DNA of 64,000 nt from Massilia eburnea (GTDB taxonomy: Bacteria; Pseudomonadota; Gammaproteobacteria; Burkholderiales; Burkholderiaceae_D): assembly GCF_009720745.1 (NCBI RefSeq), contig NZ_WNKX01000008.1:124001-188000 (forward strand). The letters run 5' to 3'. Position numbers and translations under genes: made by a program. Below, one piece after another: positions 35,643-43,915 of the stretch. The notes beneath the pieces are model-generated. The model was not told the DNA's origin. It was given only the letters and a program-made list of their open reading frames with translations, and made no database searches. Each line of letters starts with the position of its first letter. Position 1 is the first letter of the stretch.

Positions 35643-36875
35643 TTGCGTCCGGTTCAGAAATCTAACAAGCTAAACGAGATTTGCTACGAAATCCGCGGTC
35701 CGGTGCCGGAGAAGGCCCGCCTGATGGAAGAAGAGGGCCACAAGATCATCAAGCTGAATATCGGCAATATGCAGCCGTTCGGTTTTGATCCGCCCGACGA
35801 GATTGTCCACGACATGATCGTGAACCTGCCGAATGCGGCCGGATATACCGATTCCAAAGGCTTGTTCGCGCCGCGCAAGGCGGTGATGCACTACACCCAG
35901 CAGAAGAAGGTCGCCAATGTCACCATGGACGACATTTACCTGGGCAATGGCGCGTCGGAACTGATCGTGATGTCGATGAACGCGCTGCTGAACAATGGCG
36001 ACGAGGTGCTGGTGCCGGCGCCGGACTATCCGCTGTGGACCGCGGCCGTCAGCCTGTCCGGCGGCAAGCCGGTGCACTACGTGTGCGACGAGCAGCAGGA
36101 CTGGTACCCGGACATTGACGACATGCGCAAGAAGATCACGCCCAATACCAAGGCGATCGTGGTCATCAACCCGAACAACCCGACCGGCGCGCTGTATCCC
36201 GACGAGGTGCTGCTGCAGATTATCGAACTGGCGCGGCAGCACCAGCTGATCATCTACGCCGACGAAATCTACGACAAGGTGCTGTATGACGGCGTCACCC
36301 ACACTTCGATCGCCGCACTGTGCGACGACGTGTTCTGCGTGACCTTCAACGGCTTGTCCAAGAGCTACCGCTCCTGCGGCTACCGATCCGGCTGGATGGT
36401 GCTCTCGGGCGAAAACAAGAAATATGCGAAGGATTACATCTGGGGCCTGAACATGCTGGCCTCGATGCGCCTTTGCGCCAATGCGCCGGGCCAGTTTGCG
36501 ATCCAGACTGCGCTCGGCGGCTACCAGAGCATCAACGATCTGGTGGCGCCTGGCGGGCGCTTGCTCAAGCAACGCGACCTGGCATACAAGCTGCTGTCCG
36601 AGATTCCGGGTGTCAGCGTGGTCAAGCCAAAAGCTGCACTGTATATGTTTCCCCGCCTCGATCCAAAGATCTACCCGATCGCGGACGACCAGCAATTCGC
36701 TTACGAACTGCTGGAAGAGACCAAAGTCCTCATCGTGCAGGGCACGGGCTTCAACTGGCATAGCCCGGACCACTTCCGCGTGGTCTTCCTGCCGAACTCG
36801 GACGACATGGAAGATGCATTCGGCCGTATCGCGCGCTTCATGGAAGGCTACCGAAAACGGCACGGGCACAGCTAA
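35643..36875 (+). CDS. alaA: glutamate-pyruvate aminotransferase, AlaA-like
   Basis: AlaA transfers the amino group of glutamate to pyruvate to make alanine, using PLP. The 410-residue product aligns closely with the E. coli AlaA sequence I know: YEIRGPVPEKARLMEEEGH, NPNNPTGALYPDE, YADEIYDKVLYD, and NGLSKSYRSCGYR with the PLP lysine. No ATG is present at the start. TTG at 35643 is preferred because AAGGGA lies six bases upstream; TTG at 35637 abuts that site. It is followed after 21 bp by hom, a pairing usual in betaproteobacteria. Confidence 0.92.
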   Translation: MRPVQKSNKLNEICYEIRGPVPEKARLMEEEGHKIIKLNIGNMQPFGFDPPDEIVHDMIVNLPNAAGYTDSKGLFAPRKAVMHYTQQKKVANVTMDDIYLGNGASELIVMSMNALLNNGDEVLVPAPDYPLWTAAVSLSGGKPVHYVCDEQQDWYPDIDDMRKKITPNTKAIVVINPNNPTGALYPDEVLLQIIELARQHQLIIYADEIYDKVLYDGVTHTSIAALCDDVFCVTFNGLSKSYRSCGYRSGWMVLSGENKKYAKDYIWGLNMLASMRLCANAPGQFAIQTALGGYQSINDLVAPGGRLLKQRDLAYKLLSEIPGVSVVKPKAALYMFPRLDPKIYPIADDQQFAYELLEETKVLIVQGTGFNWHSPDHFRVVFLPNSDDMEDAFGRIARFMEGYRKRHGHS

Positions 36876-36896
36876 CAACACCAGGGAATTTGAAAG

Positions 36897-38219
36897 ATGA
36901 AATCGATTAAAGTAGGTTTGCTGGGCGTAGGCAATGTGGGCGCCGGCACGTTCAGCGTATTGCGACGCAACCAGGAAGAGATCCGCCGCCGCGCCGGCCG
37001 CGGTATTGAGATTGTGGCCGTCTCGGCCCGCAACCTGGAGCGCGCAAAAGAGCGCACCGAAGGCCAGTGCAAAGTCGTGGCAGACCCGTTCGCGATCGTC
37101 AACGATCCGGAAATCGATATCGTCGTGGAGCTGATTGGCGGCTATGACACCGCCAAGGAACTGGTGATGCAGGCCATCGCCAACGGCAAGCACGTGGTCA
37201 CCGCCAACAAGGCGCTGCTGGCCATGCATGGCACCGAAATCTTCGCCGCGGCCCAGGCCAAGGGCGTGATGGTGGCCTTCGAGGCGGCCGTTGCGGGCGG
37301 CATTCCGATTATTAAAGCGCTGCGCGAAGGCCTGACCGCCAACCGCATCGAATGGATCGCCGGCATCATCAACGGCACCACCAATTTCATCCTGTCCGAA
37401 ATGCGCGACAAGGGGCTGGACTTCGACACTGTGCTGAAAGAAGCGCAGCGCCTGGGCTATGCCGAAGCCGATCCGACCTTCGACATCGAAGGCGTGGACG
37501 CGGCGCACAAGGCGACCATCCTGTCCGCGATTGCCTTCGGCATTCCTGTGCAATTCGACAAAGCGCATATCGAAGGCATCACCAAGCTGCAGGCGATCGA
37601 CATCAAGTACGCCGAACAACTGGGCTACCGCATCAAGCTGCTGGGCATCGCGCGCCGCGCGCAGGTGAACGGCGTCGACGGCATCGAACTGCGCGTGCAT
37701 CCAACCCTGATCCCGGCCAAGCGCCTGATCGCCAATGTGGAAGGCGCGATGAATGCGGTGCTGGTGCAGGGCGACGCCATTGGCGCCACCATGTACTACG
37801 GCAAAGGCGCAGGCCCGGAGCCGACCGCTTCCGCCGTGATCGCCGACCTGGTCGACATCACCCGCCTGGCGACGGCCGATCCGGAGCACCGCGTGCCGCA
37901 CCTGGCCTTCCAGCCGAACGCGATGACCGACATCAAGATCATGCCGATGACCGAGATCACCACCAGCTACTACCTGCGCATGACGGTAGTTGACCGTCCG
38001 GGCGTGCTGGCCGAGCTGACCCGCATCCTGGCCGACGCCACCATCTCCATCGACGCCATGATGCAGAAAGAGCCGGCGGAAGGCGAGACCCAGGCCGACA
38101 TCATCCTGCTGACGCACCAGACGCAGGAAAAGAACGTGGTCGCAGCAATCGAGAAGATCGAAAAGCTGGCCAGCGTGGTCGGCAGCGTCACCAAGATCCG
38201 CCTCGAGAACCTCGCGTAA
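36897..38219 (+). CDS. hom: homoserine dehydrogenase
   Basis: Hom reduces aspartate semialdehyde to homoserine for threonine and methionine. The 440-residue product has the Rossmann motif VGLLGVGNVGAGTF, VTANKALLAMHG, AGIINGTTNFILSEM with the catalytic region, and a C-terminal ACT domain (about residues 358-440; MTVVDRPGVLAELTRIL) for threonine feedback. thrC usually follows hom in relatives, but here a long hairpin and the aryl-polyene cluster follow, which suggests insertion or rearrangement at this junction. Confidence 0.96.
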   Translation: MKSIKVGLLGVGNVGAGTFSVLRRNQEEIRRRAGRGIEIVAVSARNLERAKERTEGQCKVVADPFAIVNDPEIDIVVELIGGYDTAKELVMQAIANGKHVVTANKALLAMHGTEIFAAAQAKGVMVAFEAAVAGGIPIIKALREGLTANRIEWIAGIINGTTNFILSEMRDKGLDFDTVLKEAQRLGYAEADPTFDIEGVDAAHKATILSAIAFGIPVQFDKAHIEGITKLQAIDIKYAEQLGYRIKLLGIARRAQVNGVDGIELRVHPTLIPAKRLIANVEGAMNAVLVQGDAIGATMYYGKGAGPEPTASAVIADLVDITRLATADPEHRVPHLAFQPNAMTDIKIMPMTEITTSYYLRMTVVDRPGVLAELTRILADATISIDAMMQKEPAEGETQADIILLTHQTQEKNVVAAIEKIEKLASVVGSVTKIRLENLA

Positions 38220-38222
38220 TAA

Positions 38223-38312
38223 AAGTCGGGGTCAGCTCTGGCAATCGGACATTTGTGTCGCGGCGCAAGCGCCGAGACACAAATGTCCGATTGCCAGAGC
38301 TGACCCCGACTT
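38223..38312. repeat. 90 bp hairpin with perfect 37 bp arms
   Basis: Arms 38223-38259 and 38276-38312 are exact reverse complements over 37 bp. The 16-base loop contains a further CGGCG/CGCCG pairing. It begins three bases after the hom stop. The outer part carries GGGGTCAG/CTGACCCC, related to the GGGTCTGACCC core of the trp element. Such a long perfect palindrome is unusual; it may be a mobile palindromic element that also stops transcription from hom. Confidence 0.88.
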
Positions 38313-38332
38313 CCATAACTGTTGTCAATTGA

Positions 38333-38434
38333 CACGAATTTCGTGACAATTCGATAGTTTTGATGCTCAATAGCAATTTATTTTTGTACATTGATTAATA
38401 TTTGGGCATCAGTGTAAATCCCTTCGTTTATAAT
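38333..38434 (+). promoter_or_regulatory. upstream regulatory region of the aryl-polyene operon
   Basis: This AT-rich stretch before the 21-gene operon holds a palindrome CACGAA-T-TTCGTG (38333-38345) flanked by TTGTCA/TGACAA-like halves, a plausible operator, and TATAAT at 38429-38434 as a -10. I found no good -35 at the right spacing, so an activator or alternative spacing is possible. Base composition differs sharply from the genes around it. Confidence 0.5.
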
Positions 38435-38488
38435 TCGTGCTTCCCTGAAAAGGGTATATAAAAAAGCAAGTTGCACGAGAATAAGTAA

Positions 38489-39208
38489 ATGAGCGGGGTG
38501 AGTTTTTCTATCGTCAGGCAGGCGGCATGGGCACCGTCTTTGGCCGCGCCGGAGGCGTGGCTGGAGTGGTCGCGCGCACCTTTTTTGCCTGGTACGGAGG
38601 GGGAGCCTGGCGTCAAGGCCATGCCGCCGATGCTGCGTCGCCGCGCCGGCCAACTCGGCAAGATGGCGCTGGAAGTGGCCTATGAATGCCTGGGCGGAGA
38701 GTCCGGCATCCCTATTGTTTATTGCTCGCGCCACGGCGAGGTTGGCCGTTCGGTGGAGCTGCTCGATGCCATGGCGCGCGGCGAAGCCCTGTCGCCGACG
38801 GCTTTCGGCATGTCCGTCCACAACGCCAATCCCGGGCTGTTCACCATCGCCCGCAAGGAACAGGCCAATCACATCGCGCTGGCAGCCGGTCCGAGCTCGC
38901 TGGAACATGCGGTGATCGAAGCCTGCGGGCTGCTTGCCGACGGCGCGCCCCAGGTACTGCTGGTGATGGCGGATACCGCCTTGCCGGAACTGTATTCCCA
39001 TTTCGAAGATTGCGACGAGCAGGCATTCGCTTTCGCCTGGCTGCTGCAGCCGGGCGCGGAGCTGTCGCTTGGCTGGCAGGCCGGCGCCGAAGCGCCGCAG
39101 GAATCCATGCCGGGCGCGCTGCAGGTGCTGCGCTTCTTCCTGTCCGGCGAACGGCAATTGGTGCGCCTGGCGGACCAGCGACAATGGCAATGGCAAAGAC
39201 ATGTTTGA
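38489..39208 (+). CDS. ketosynthase-like subunit without active-site Cys (APE chain-length factor)
   Basis: The 239-residue product matches the short beta-ketoacyl-synthase-like proteins (ketoacyl-synt_2 type) of aryl-polyene clusters. It has the thiolase-like core (GESGIPIVYCSRHGE, MSVHNANPGLFTIARKEQ), but where ketosynthases have SACSSG it reads AAGPSSLEHA, so no nucleophile is present. In APE systems such a subunit pairs with a catalytic ketosynthase (ApeO/ApeC complex) and helps set chain length; that role is inferred here. It is the first gene of the operon, and its end overlaps the acyltransferase gene by 8 bp. Confidence 0.82.
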   Translation: MSGVSFSIVRQAAWAPSLAAPEAWLEWSRAPFLPGTEGEPGVKAMPPMLRRRAGQLGKMALEVAYECLGGESGIPIVYCSRHGEVGRSVELLDAMARGEALSPTAFGMSVHNANPGLFTIARKEQANHIALAAGPSSLEHAVIEACGLLADGAPQVLLVMADTALPELYSHFEDCDEQAFAFAWLLQPGAELSLGWQAGAEAPQESMPGALQVLRFFLSGERQLVRLADQRQWQWQRHV

Positions 39209-39974
39209 GAAGGCGTTCATGTATTGGCGGGTGCTTGCCACCGGCTTGAGTTTCGCATTGTTCGGCATGGGCGGCGTGCTGCTGCGCGTGGCGGTGTTCC
39301 CGCTGCTGAATCTATTGGTGCGCAACGAGGCAACCCGTGTGCGCCTGTCGCGCGACCTGATTCGCCACAGCTTCCGCGTCTACATCGAGATGATGCGCGT
39401 GCTGGGCGTGCTGCGCTACGAATTAAGTGGCCTGGATAAACTGGAGCGGGGCGGCCTGCTGATCCTGGCCAACCATCCAACCTTGATCGATACCGTGTTC
39501 CTGATGGCCTTTGTCAAAAAGGCTGATTGCATTGTCAAGGCCAGCCTGCGCGACAACCCGTTTACCCGCGGACCGGTGCGCGCTGCTTCGTATATCGCCA
39601 ACAGCGGCGGGGCAGAACTGGTGGACGATTGCATTGCTTCGCTTGAGCGTGGCAACAACCTGATCGTGTTCCCTGAGGGGACGCGTACCGGTGCCGACGG
39701 CGTGATTGCGCTGAAGCGCGGCGCCGCAAACATCGCCGTGCGTGGCGAACGCGATATCACGCCCGTCGTAATCCAATGCGCGCCAGCCACCCTTGGCAAA
39801 GGGGAGAAGTGGTGGCGCGTGCCGCCGCGCCGGGTGCACTTCAGCATCACGGTGCAGGATGACGTGGCGATCAGCCACTTTACAAGCGAGGGCGCCAGCG
39901 AAGTGCTGGCTGCGCGCCGCCTGACCGATTATTTACAACATTACTTTGCGGGGAAATACCAACATCATGTTTGA
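39201..39974 (+). CDS. lysophospholipid-type acyltransferase (APE)
   Basis: The 257-residue product is a PlsC-like acyltransferase. It has an N-terminal membrane segment (about 8-35), the HX4D motif in LANHPTLIDT, and FPEGTRTG. In aryl-polyene clusters such enzymes are thought to acylate or attach the polyene to its lipid anchor. The ATG at 39201 was chosen over a longer frame that only reads the preceding gene. It overlaps both neighbours by 8 bp. Confidence 0.87.
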   Translation: MFEKAFMYWRVLATGLSFALFGMGGVLLRVAVFPLLNLLVRNEATRVRLSRDLIRHSFRVYIEMMRVLGVLRYELSGLDKLERGGLLILANHPTLIDTVFLMAFVKKADCIVKASLRDNPFTRGPVRAASYIANSGGAELVDDCIASLERGNNLIVFPEGTRTGADGVIALKRGAANIAVRGERDITPVVIQCAPATLGKGEKWWRVPPRRVHFSITVQDDVAISHFTSEGASEVLAARRLTDYLQHYFAGKYQHHV

Positions 39975-40221
39975 GCAGGAAGTCAAAGAAATGATCATCG
40001 ATGTGCTCCAGCTGGAGGACATCAGCCCGGACGACATCAACGCGGAAGAGCCGCTGTTCGTCGAAGGCCTGGGCCTTGACTCGATCGACGCGCTGGAACT
40101 GGGCGTGGCGCTGCAAAAGCGCTACGGCATTTCGCTGTCGGCCGATTCGGAAGATACGCGCCGCCACTTCGCTTCCGTGCGTGCGTTGGCTGCCCTGGTT
40201 GAAACCCAACGCAAGCAATAA
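39967..40221 (+). CDS. acyl carrier protein (APE, first)
   Basis: The 84-residue acidic four-helix protein carries the phosphopantetheine site in GLGLDSIDALEL (Ser39). It would hold the growing aryl-polyene. The ATG at 39967 lies inside the end of the acyltransferase gene (8 bp overlap). A second, different ACP follows directly; aryl-polyene clusters normally have two, one likely for starter or extension and one for the finished chain. Confidence 0.92.
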   Translation: MFEQEVKEMIIDVLQLEDISPDDINAEEPLFVEGLGLDSIDALELGVALQKRYGISLSADSEDTRRHFASVRALAALVETQRKQ

Positions 40222-40231
40222 GGAGAGCAGC

Positions 40232-40504
40232 GTGGTTGATCTGAATGCAATGAGCAAGGATGAACTGTACCAGTGGGTGGTGACCCTGCTGGCGGAAATG
40301 TTCGAACTGGATGTGTCGGAAGTGACGCCGGCCACCAACCTGTACGAAGACCTGGACATCGACAGCATCGACGCCGTCGACCTGGCCGTGAAGCTGAAGC
40401 AGCTGACCGGCAAGCGCATGGGCCCCGAAACCTTCAAGACGATCCGCACCATCGATGACGTGGTGGCGGCATTGCAAGGACTGGCGACCGCCGAGGCAGC
40501 CTGA
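40232..40504 (+). CDS. acyl carrier protein (APE, second)
   Basis: The 90-residue product has YEDLDIDSIDAVDL with the modified serine (Ser45) and a conserved LKQLTGKRMGPETFK segment. GTG at 40232 is the likely start: AAGGAG is six bases upstream, whereas the ATG at 40250 is too distant. It has low identity to the first ACP, so the pair is not a recent duplication. Its stop overlaps the next start (TGATG). Confidence 0.9.
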   Translation: MVDLNAMSKDELYQWVVTLLAEMFELDVSEVTPATNLYEDLDIDSIDAVDLAVKLKQLTGKRMGPETFKTIRTIDDVVAALQGLATAEAA

Positions 40505-41052
40505 TGCTCTGGAACGTGTTGACCGCGGCGTTGACGCTGCTCTATCCGCTGGCGATCTGGCTTGGCCACGGCCAGCTGGAGCCGCGCTGGCTGGCGTGCG
40601 TGCTGCTGCTGGCGGCTGCGAGCCGCCTGCCGGCCCTGCGCATCAGCGCGGCGGCGCGCTGGTCGGTGGCGGGCGCGATGGTGCTTGCCGCACTGGCCGT
40701 CTGGAGCAACGTGCTGCTGCCGTTGAAGCTCTATCCGGTGCTGGTCAACATGGCTTTCCTGGCGGCGTTCGGCTATAGCCTGACGACGCCTGTTTCAATG
40801 ATTGAACGGCTGGCGCGCCTGCGCGAGCCGGATTTGCCGCCGGAAGGCGTTGCCTACACGCGCCGCGTGACCCAGGCCTGGTGCCTGTTCTTCGTGGTGA
40901 ATGGTTCGATCGCGCTGGCGACGGCGCTGTGGGCCAGCGAGGCTGTATGGTCGCTGTACAACGGGGTGATCTCTTATGGTTTGATGGGGCTGATGTTCGG
41001 TGGAGAGTTCCTGCTGCGCCGGCGCATGCGCAAGGCGGTGTCGCATGCGTGA
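40504..41052 (+). CDS. COG4648-type membrane protein (APE)
   Basis: The 182-residue product has about five membrane segments and belongs to the COG4648 proteins that accompany aryl-polyene clusters (ApeG-like position). Its role is unproven; membrane anchoring of the assembly line or pigment handling is possible. Start and stop overlap both neighbours (1 and 8 bp). Confidence 0.8.
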   Translation: MLWNVLTAALTLLYPLAIWLGHGQLEPRWLACVLLLAAASRLPALRISAAARWSVAGAMVLAALAVWSNVLLPLKLYPVLVNMAFLAAFGYSLTTPVSMIERLARLREPDLPPEGVAYTRRVTQAWCLFFVVNGSIALATALWASEAVWSLYNGVISYGLMGLMFGGEFLLRRRMRKAVSHA

Positions 41053-42802
41053 TGCCTTGCTTCAGTTGCCGGTGTCGCTGGCGGCGTGGCCAGCCCATGC
41101 CGTAGCCGGATGGCGCGGTTCACAGGCCGTCAGCTGCGCCTCCCTTGTACAGCGTGTGCAGGATTGGAGCGTGATGCTCGCCGCGCAGCCGGGCTGCCAG
41201 TTTGCGCTGTACTTTGAGGATAGCCTTGAATTTGCAGCGGCGCTGCTGGGTGCGTGGCAGGCCGGGAAGACTGTCTGGCTGACGGCCGACGCGTTGCCCG
41301 CTTCTTGCGCAGCGCTGCGCACCCGGGTCGACGGCTTCCTTGGCGAGTTTCCCGCGGACTGCGCTCCGCTCGCGGCGCCAGCCCGCGCCGTAACCGCCAC
41401 GCGCAGTGGCGCCACGCCAGCAATGCAGGTGCTCGATGGCGCGTTTGAGGCTCTGGTCGTGCATACGTCCGGCAGCACGGGCGCTCCGCAAGCGATCCCT
41501 AAACGGCTGTCGCAGATGTCCAGCGAAGTGGATGTGCTGGAGGCGATGTTCGGCGACATGCTTGGGGCGGACGCGGCGGTGCTCGCCACCGTCTCGCACC
41601 AGCATATTTATGGACTACTATTCAAGGTTCTGTGGCCATTGTGCGCTGGGCGTCCTGTGGTGGCGGACAGCGTTGCGTATCCTGAAGAACTGGCGGCGCT
41701 GCTGGCGGAACGTCCGTCGCTGCTGGTCAGCAGCCCGGCCCACCTGAAGCGCTTGCCGCAGCTGGCCGGCTGGCAGGACGCGCGCGCCCAGCTGCGCGCC
41801 GTGTTCTCGTCCGGCGGCCCGCTGCCGGAAGAAGCAGCATTTGCCTGCGCCGATTTGCTCGGCAAGGCCCCGATTGAAGTCTACGGTAGTTCGGAGACGG
41901 GCGGCATAGCCTGGCGCCAGCGCACACGCGCGGACAGCGCGGCATGGACTGCCTTCCCGAACGTCGAATGGCGCCTGGACGAGGAGGGCGCGCTCGCCGT
42001 CCGTTCGGCGCACCTGGCTGACGACACTTGGCTTCATCTGGCCGACCGCGCCGAAGCGACCGATGATGGCCGGTTCGAGCTGCGGGGCCGCGCCGACCGT
42101 ATCGTCAAACTGGAAGAAAAGCGTATTTCACTCGACGCGCTGGAGGCAGCCTTGCGCGCCAGCCCGCTGGTCGACGAAGCCCGCCTGATGCTGGATGACA
42201 GCGCCGCGCGCTCCTGCCTGGCCGCTTTCGTGGTGCTCTCCGCCGAAGGTCGGGCCCGATTGCAGGCGGAAGGCAAGCTCGCCTTGAACCGCAGCTTGCG
42301 TGTACTGCTGGCCGCAAGCGCGGAGACCGTCGCCTTGCCGCGCCGCTGGCGCTACCTGGACCAGTTGCCGGTCAACGCCCAGGGCAAAACCACGCACGCT
42401 GCACTGGCCGCGCTACTGGTGGAGCAGGCAGCTCCTGTTCCCGCCGATGCGGGTCGTCCGACCGAGCCGGAATGGCGCGAGCTTGAGCGTGAAGACGCCA
42501 GCGTCAAGCTGTCGCTGACCGTGCCGAAAGACCTGCTGTATTTCGAAGGCCACTTTCCGGGAAGCCCGATCCTGCCCGGCGTGGTGCAAGTGGACTGGGC
42601 TATCGCACGCGGACGCCATTACTTCGAGATGCCGCCGGTATTCCGTGACATCGCCATGCTGAAATTCCAGCAGGTCATCGCGCCTGGCGCAACGGTTCAA
42701 TTGGAATTGGCCTGGGATAGCGCCAAGTCCAGCATGCAATTCAAATACCTGTCCGATGCAGGACAACACGCAAGCGGCCGCGTACTGTTCGCCGCCGACT
42801 GA
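41045..42802 (+). CDS. AMP-ligase fused to hotdog dehydratase (APE)
   Basis: The 585-residue product joins two activities that are separate genes (ApeH and ApeI) in E. coli. Residues about 1-455 form an acyl-AMP ligase: VVHTSGSTGAPQAIPK, VYGSSETGGIAWR, LRGRADRIVKLEEKRISL. Residues about 475-585 form a FabZ/ApeI-type hotdog with FEGHFPGSPILPGVVQVDWA, including the catalytic-type His. The ligase would activate the aromatic starter for ACP loading, and the hotdog would dehydrate beta-hydroxyacyl-ACP. The ATG at 41045 overlaps the membrane-protein gene by 8 bp. Confidence 0.88.
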   Translation: MRDALLQLPVSLAAWPAHAVAGWRGSQAVSCASLVQRVQDWSVMLAAQPGCQFALYFEDSLEFAAALLGAWQAGKTVWLTADALPASCAALRTRVDGFLGEFPADCAPLAAPARAVTATRSGATPAMQVLDGAFEALVVHTSGSTGAPQAIPKRLSQMSSEVDVLEAMFGDMLGADAAVLATVSHQHIYGLLFKVLWPLCAGRPVVADSVAYPEELAALLAERPSLLVSSPAHLKRLPQLAGWQDARAQLRAVFSSGGPLPEEAAFACADLLGKAPIEVYGSSETGGIAWRQRTRADSAAWTAFPNVEWRLDEEGALAVRSAHLADDTWLHLADRAEATDDGRFELRGRADRIVKLEEKRISLDALEAALRASPLVDEARLMLDDSAARSCLAAFVVLSAEGRARLQAEGKLALNRSLRVLLAASAETVALPRRWRYLDQLPVNAQGKTTHAALAALLVEQAAPVPADAGRPTEPEWRELEREDASVKLSLTVPKDLLYFEGHFPGSPILPGVVQVDWAIARGRHYFEMPPVFRDIAMLKFQQVIAPGATVQLELAWDSAKSSMQFKYLSDAGQHASGRVLFAAD

Positions 42803-42826
42803 CCTTCAACCCTTGATCGAGTGCCC

Positions 42827-43915
42827 ATGCAAGACAAATCGTTTTCCCCGCCGCGCCAGTCCGCTTTCGCCGCCCGTTACGAAGCGCAGAAGATCGCCTT
42901 CGGCCCCGTTGTATTCCAGTGCGTGCGTTATGCATGGAAGCGCGGCATGCTGCAGGCGCTGGCCGATGCCGGCGGTGCAGGCCTGAGCGTTGAGCAGATG
43001 GCGGCCGACGGCAAGTGGAGCGAATACGCGCTGAAAGTGGTGCTGGAGACGTGCCTGTCCGCAGGCGCTGTGGCGATCAAGGAAGGCCGCTACGTGCTCG
43101 ATAAAGTCGGCTTTTGCATCCTGACCGACAAGATCACCCAGATCAACCTGGATTTCAACCACGACGTTAACTACAAGGGCCTGTTCGACCTGGAGCGTTC
43201 GCTCGATGAAGAAAAGCCGCACGGCCTGAAAGCGCTGGGTGAATGGCCAACCTTGTACCAGGGCCTGTCGCAGCTGCCGGAGCCGGCCAAGACCAGCTGG
43301 TTCGCCTTCGACCACTACTACTCGGACACCTCGTTCCCGGACATCCTGCCGGACGTCTTCGCCACCGCGCCGCGCAAAGTGATGGACATCGGCGCCAACA
43401 CGGGTAAATTCAGCCTGGCCACGCTGGCCTACAACGCCGACGTGCAAATGCACCTGGTCGACCTGCCGCGCCAGCTGGCGGTGGCGGAGCAGAACCTGCA
43501 GGCGGCAGGCGTGCGCGAACGCGCGCAGTTGCATCCGGTCGACCTGCTCGATGATTCAATCGCGCTGCCGGCCGGCATGGACGTGATCTGGATGAGCCAA
43601 TTCCTCAGCTGCTTCAGCGAAGCGGCCATCGCCAGCATCCTGCGCCGTGCGGCGGAGGCGCTGTCCGAGCGCGGCCAGCTGATCATCATGGACACGTTCT
43701 GGGACCGCCAGCAATACGATATCGCCGCCTACTGCCTGATTAACACCTCGCCGTACTTCACCGCCATGGCGAGCGGCAACTCCAAGATTTACCAGGCTGC
43801 GGACTATGTGCGCCTGGCGGAAGCGGCCGGCCTGCGCCTGCTGACCACGCGCGACAACATCGGCTACTGCCATTCCCTGCTGCGCTTCACCCGCGCCGGA
43901 GATGCTGGTGTTTAA
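42827..43915 (+). CDS. SAM-dependent methyltransferase (APE)
   Basis: The 362-residue product has an N-terminal dimerisation/winged-helix part (SEYALKVVLETCLSAGAV) and a Rossmann SAM-binding domain with VMDIGANTGKFSLA. This resembles plant-type and polyketide O-methyltransferases. It probably methylates the aryl ring or its hydroxyl, consistent with methylated head groups known in aryl polyenes; the target is inferred. The ATG at 42827 is preferred to a GTG two codons earlier. It overlaps the glycosyltransferase gene by 14 bp. Confidence 0.87.
   Translation: MQDKSFSPPRQSAFAARYEAQKIAFGPVVFQCVRYAWKRGMLQALADAGGAGLSVEQMAADGKWSEYALKVVLETCLSAGAVAIKEGRYVLDKVGFCILTDKITQINLDFNHDVNYKGLFDLERSLDEEKPHGLKALGEWPTLYQGLSQLPEPAKTSWFAFDHYYSDTSFPDILPDVFATAPRKVMDIGANTGKFSLATLAYNADVQMHLVDLPRQLAVAEQNLQAAGVRERAQLHPVDLLDDSIALPAGMDVIWMSQFLSCFSEAAIASILRRAAEALSERGQLIIMDTFWDRQQYDIAAYCLINTSPYFTAMASGNSKIYQAADYVRLAEAAGLRLLTTRDNIGYCHSLLRFTRAGDAGV

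Noticed and set aside
35670..38117. 815-codon minus-strand frame opposite alaA and hom
   Set aside because: Shadow of two unmistakable enzymes; composition is His/Arg/Val-rich with no domain.
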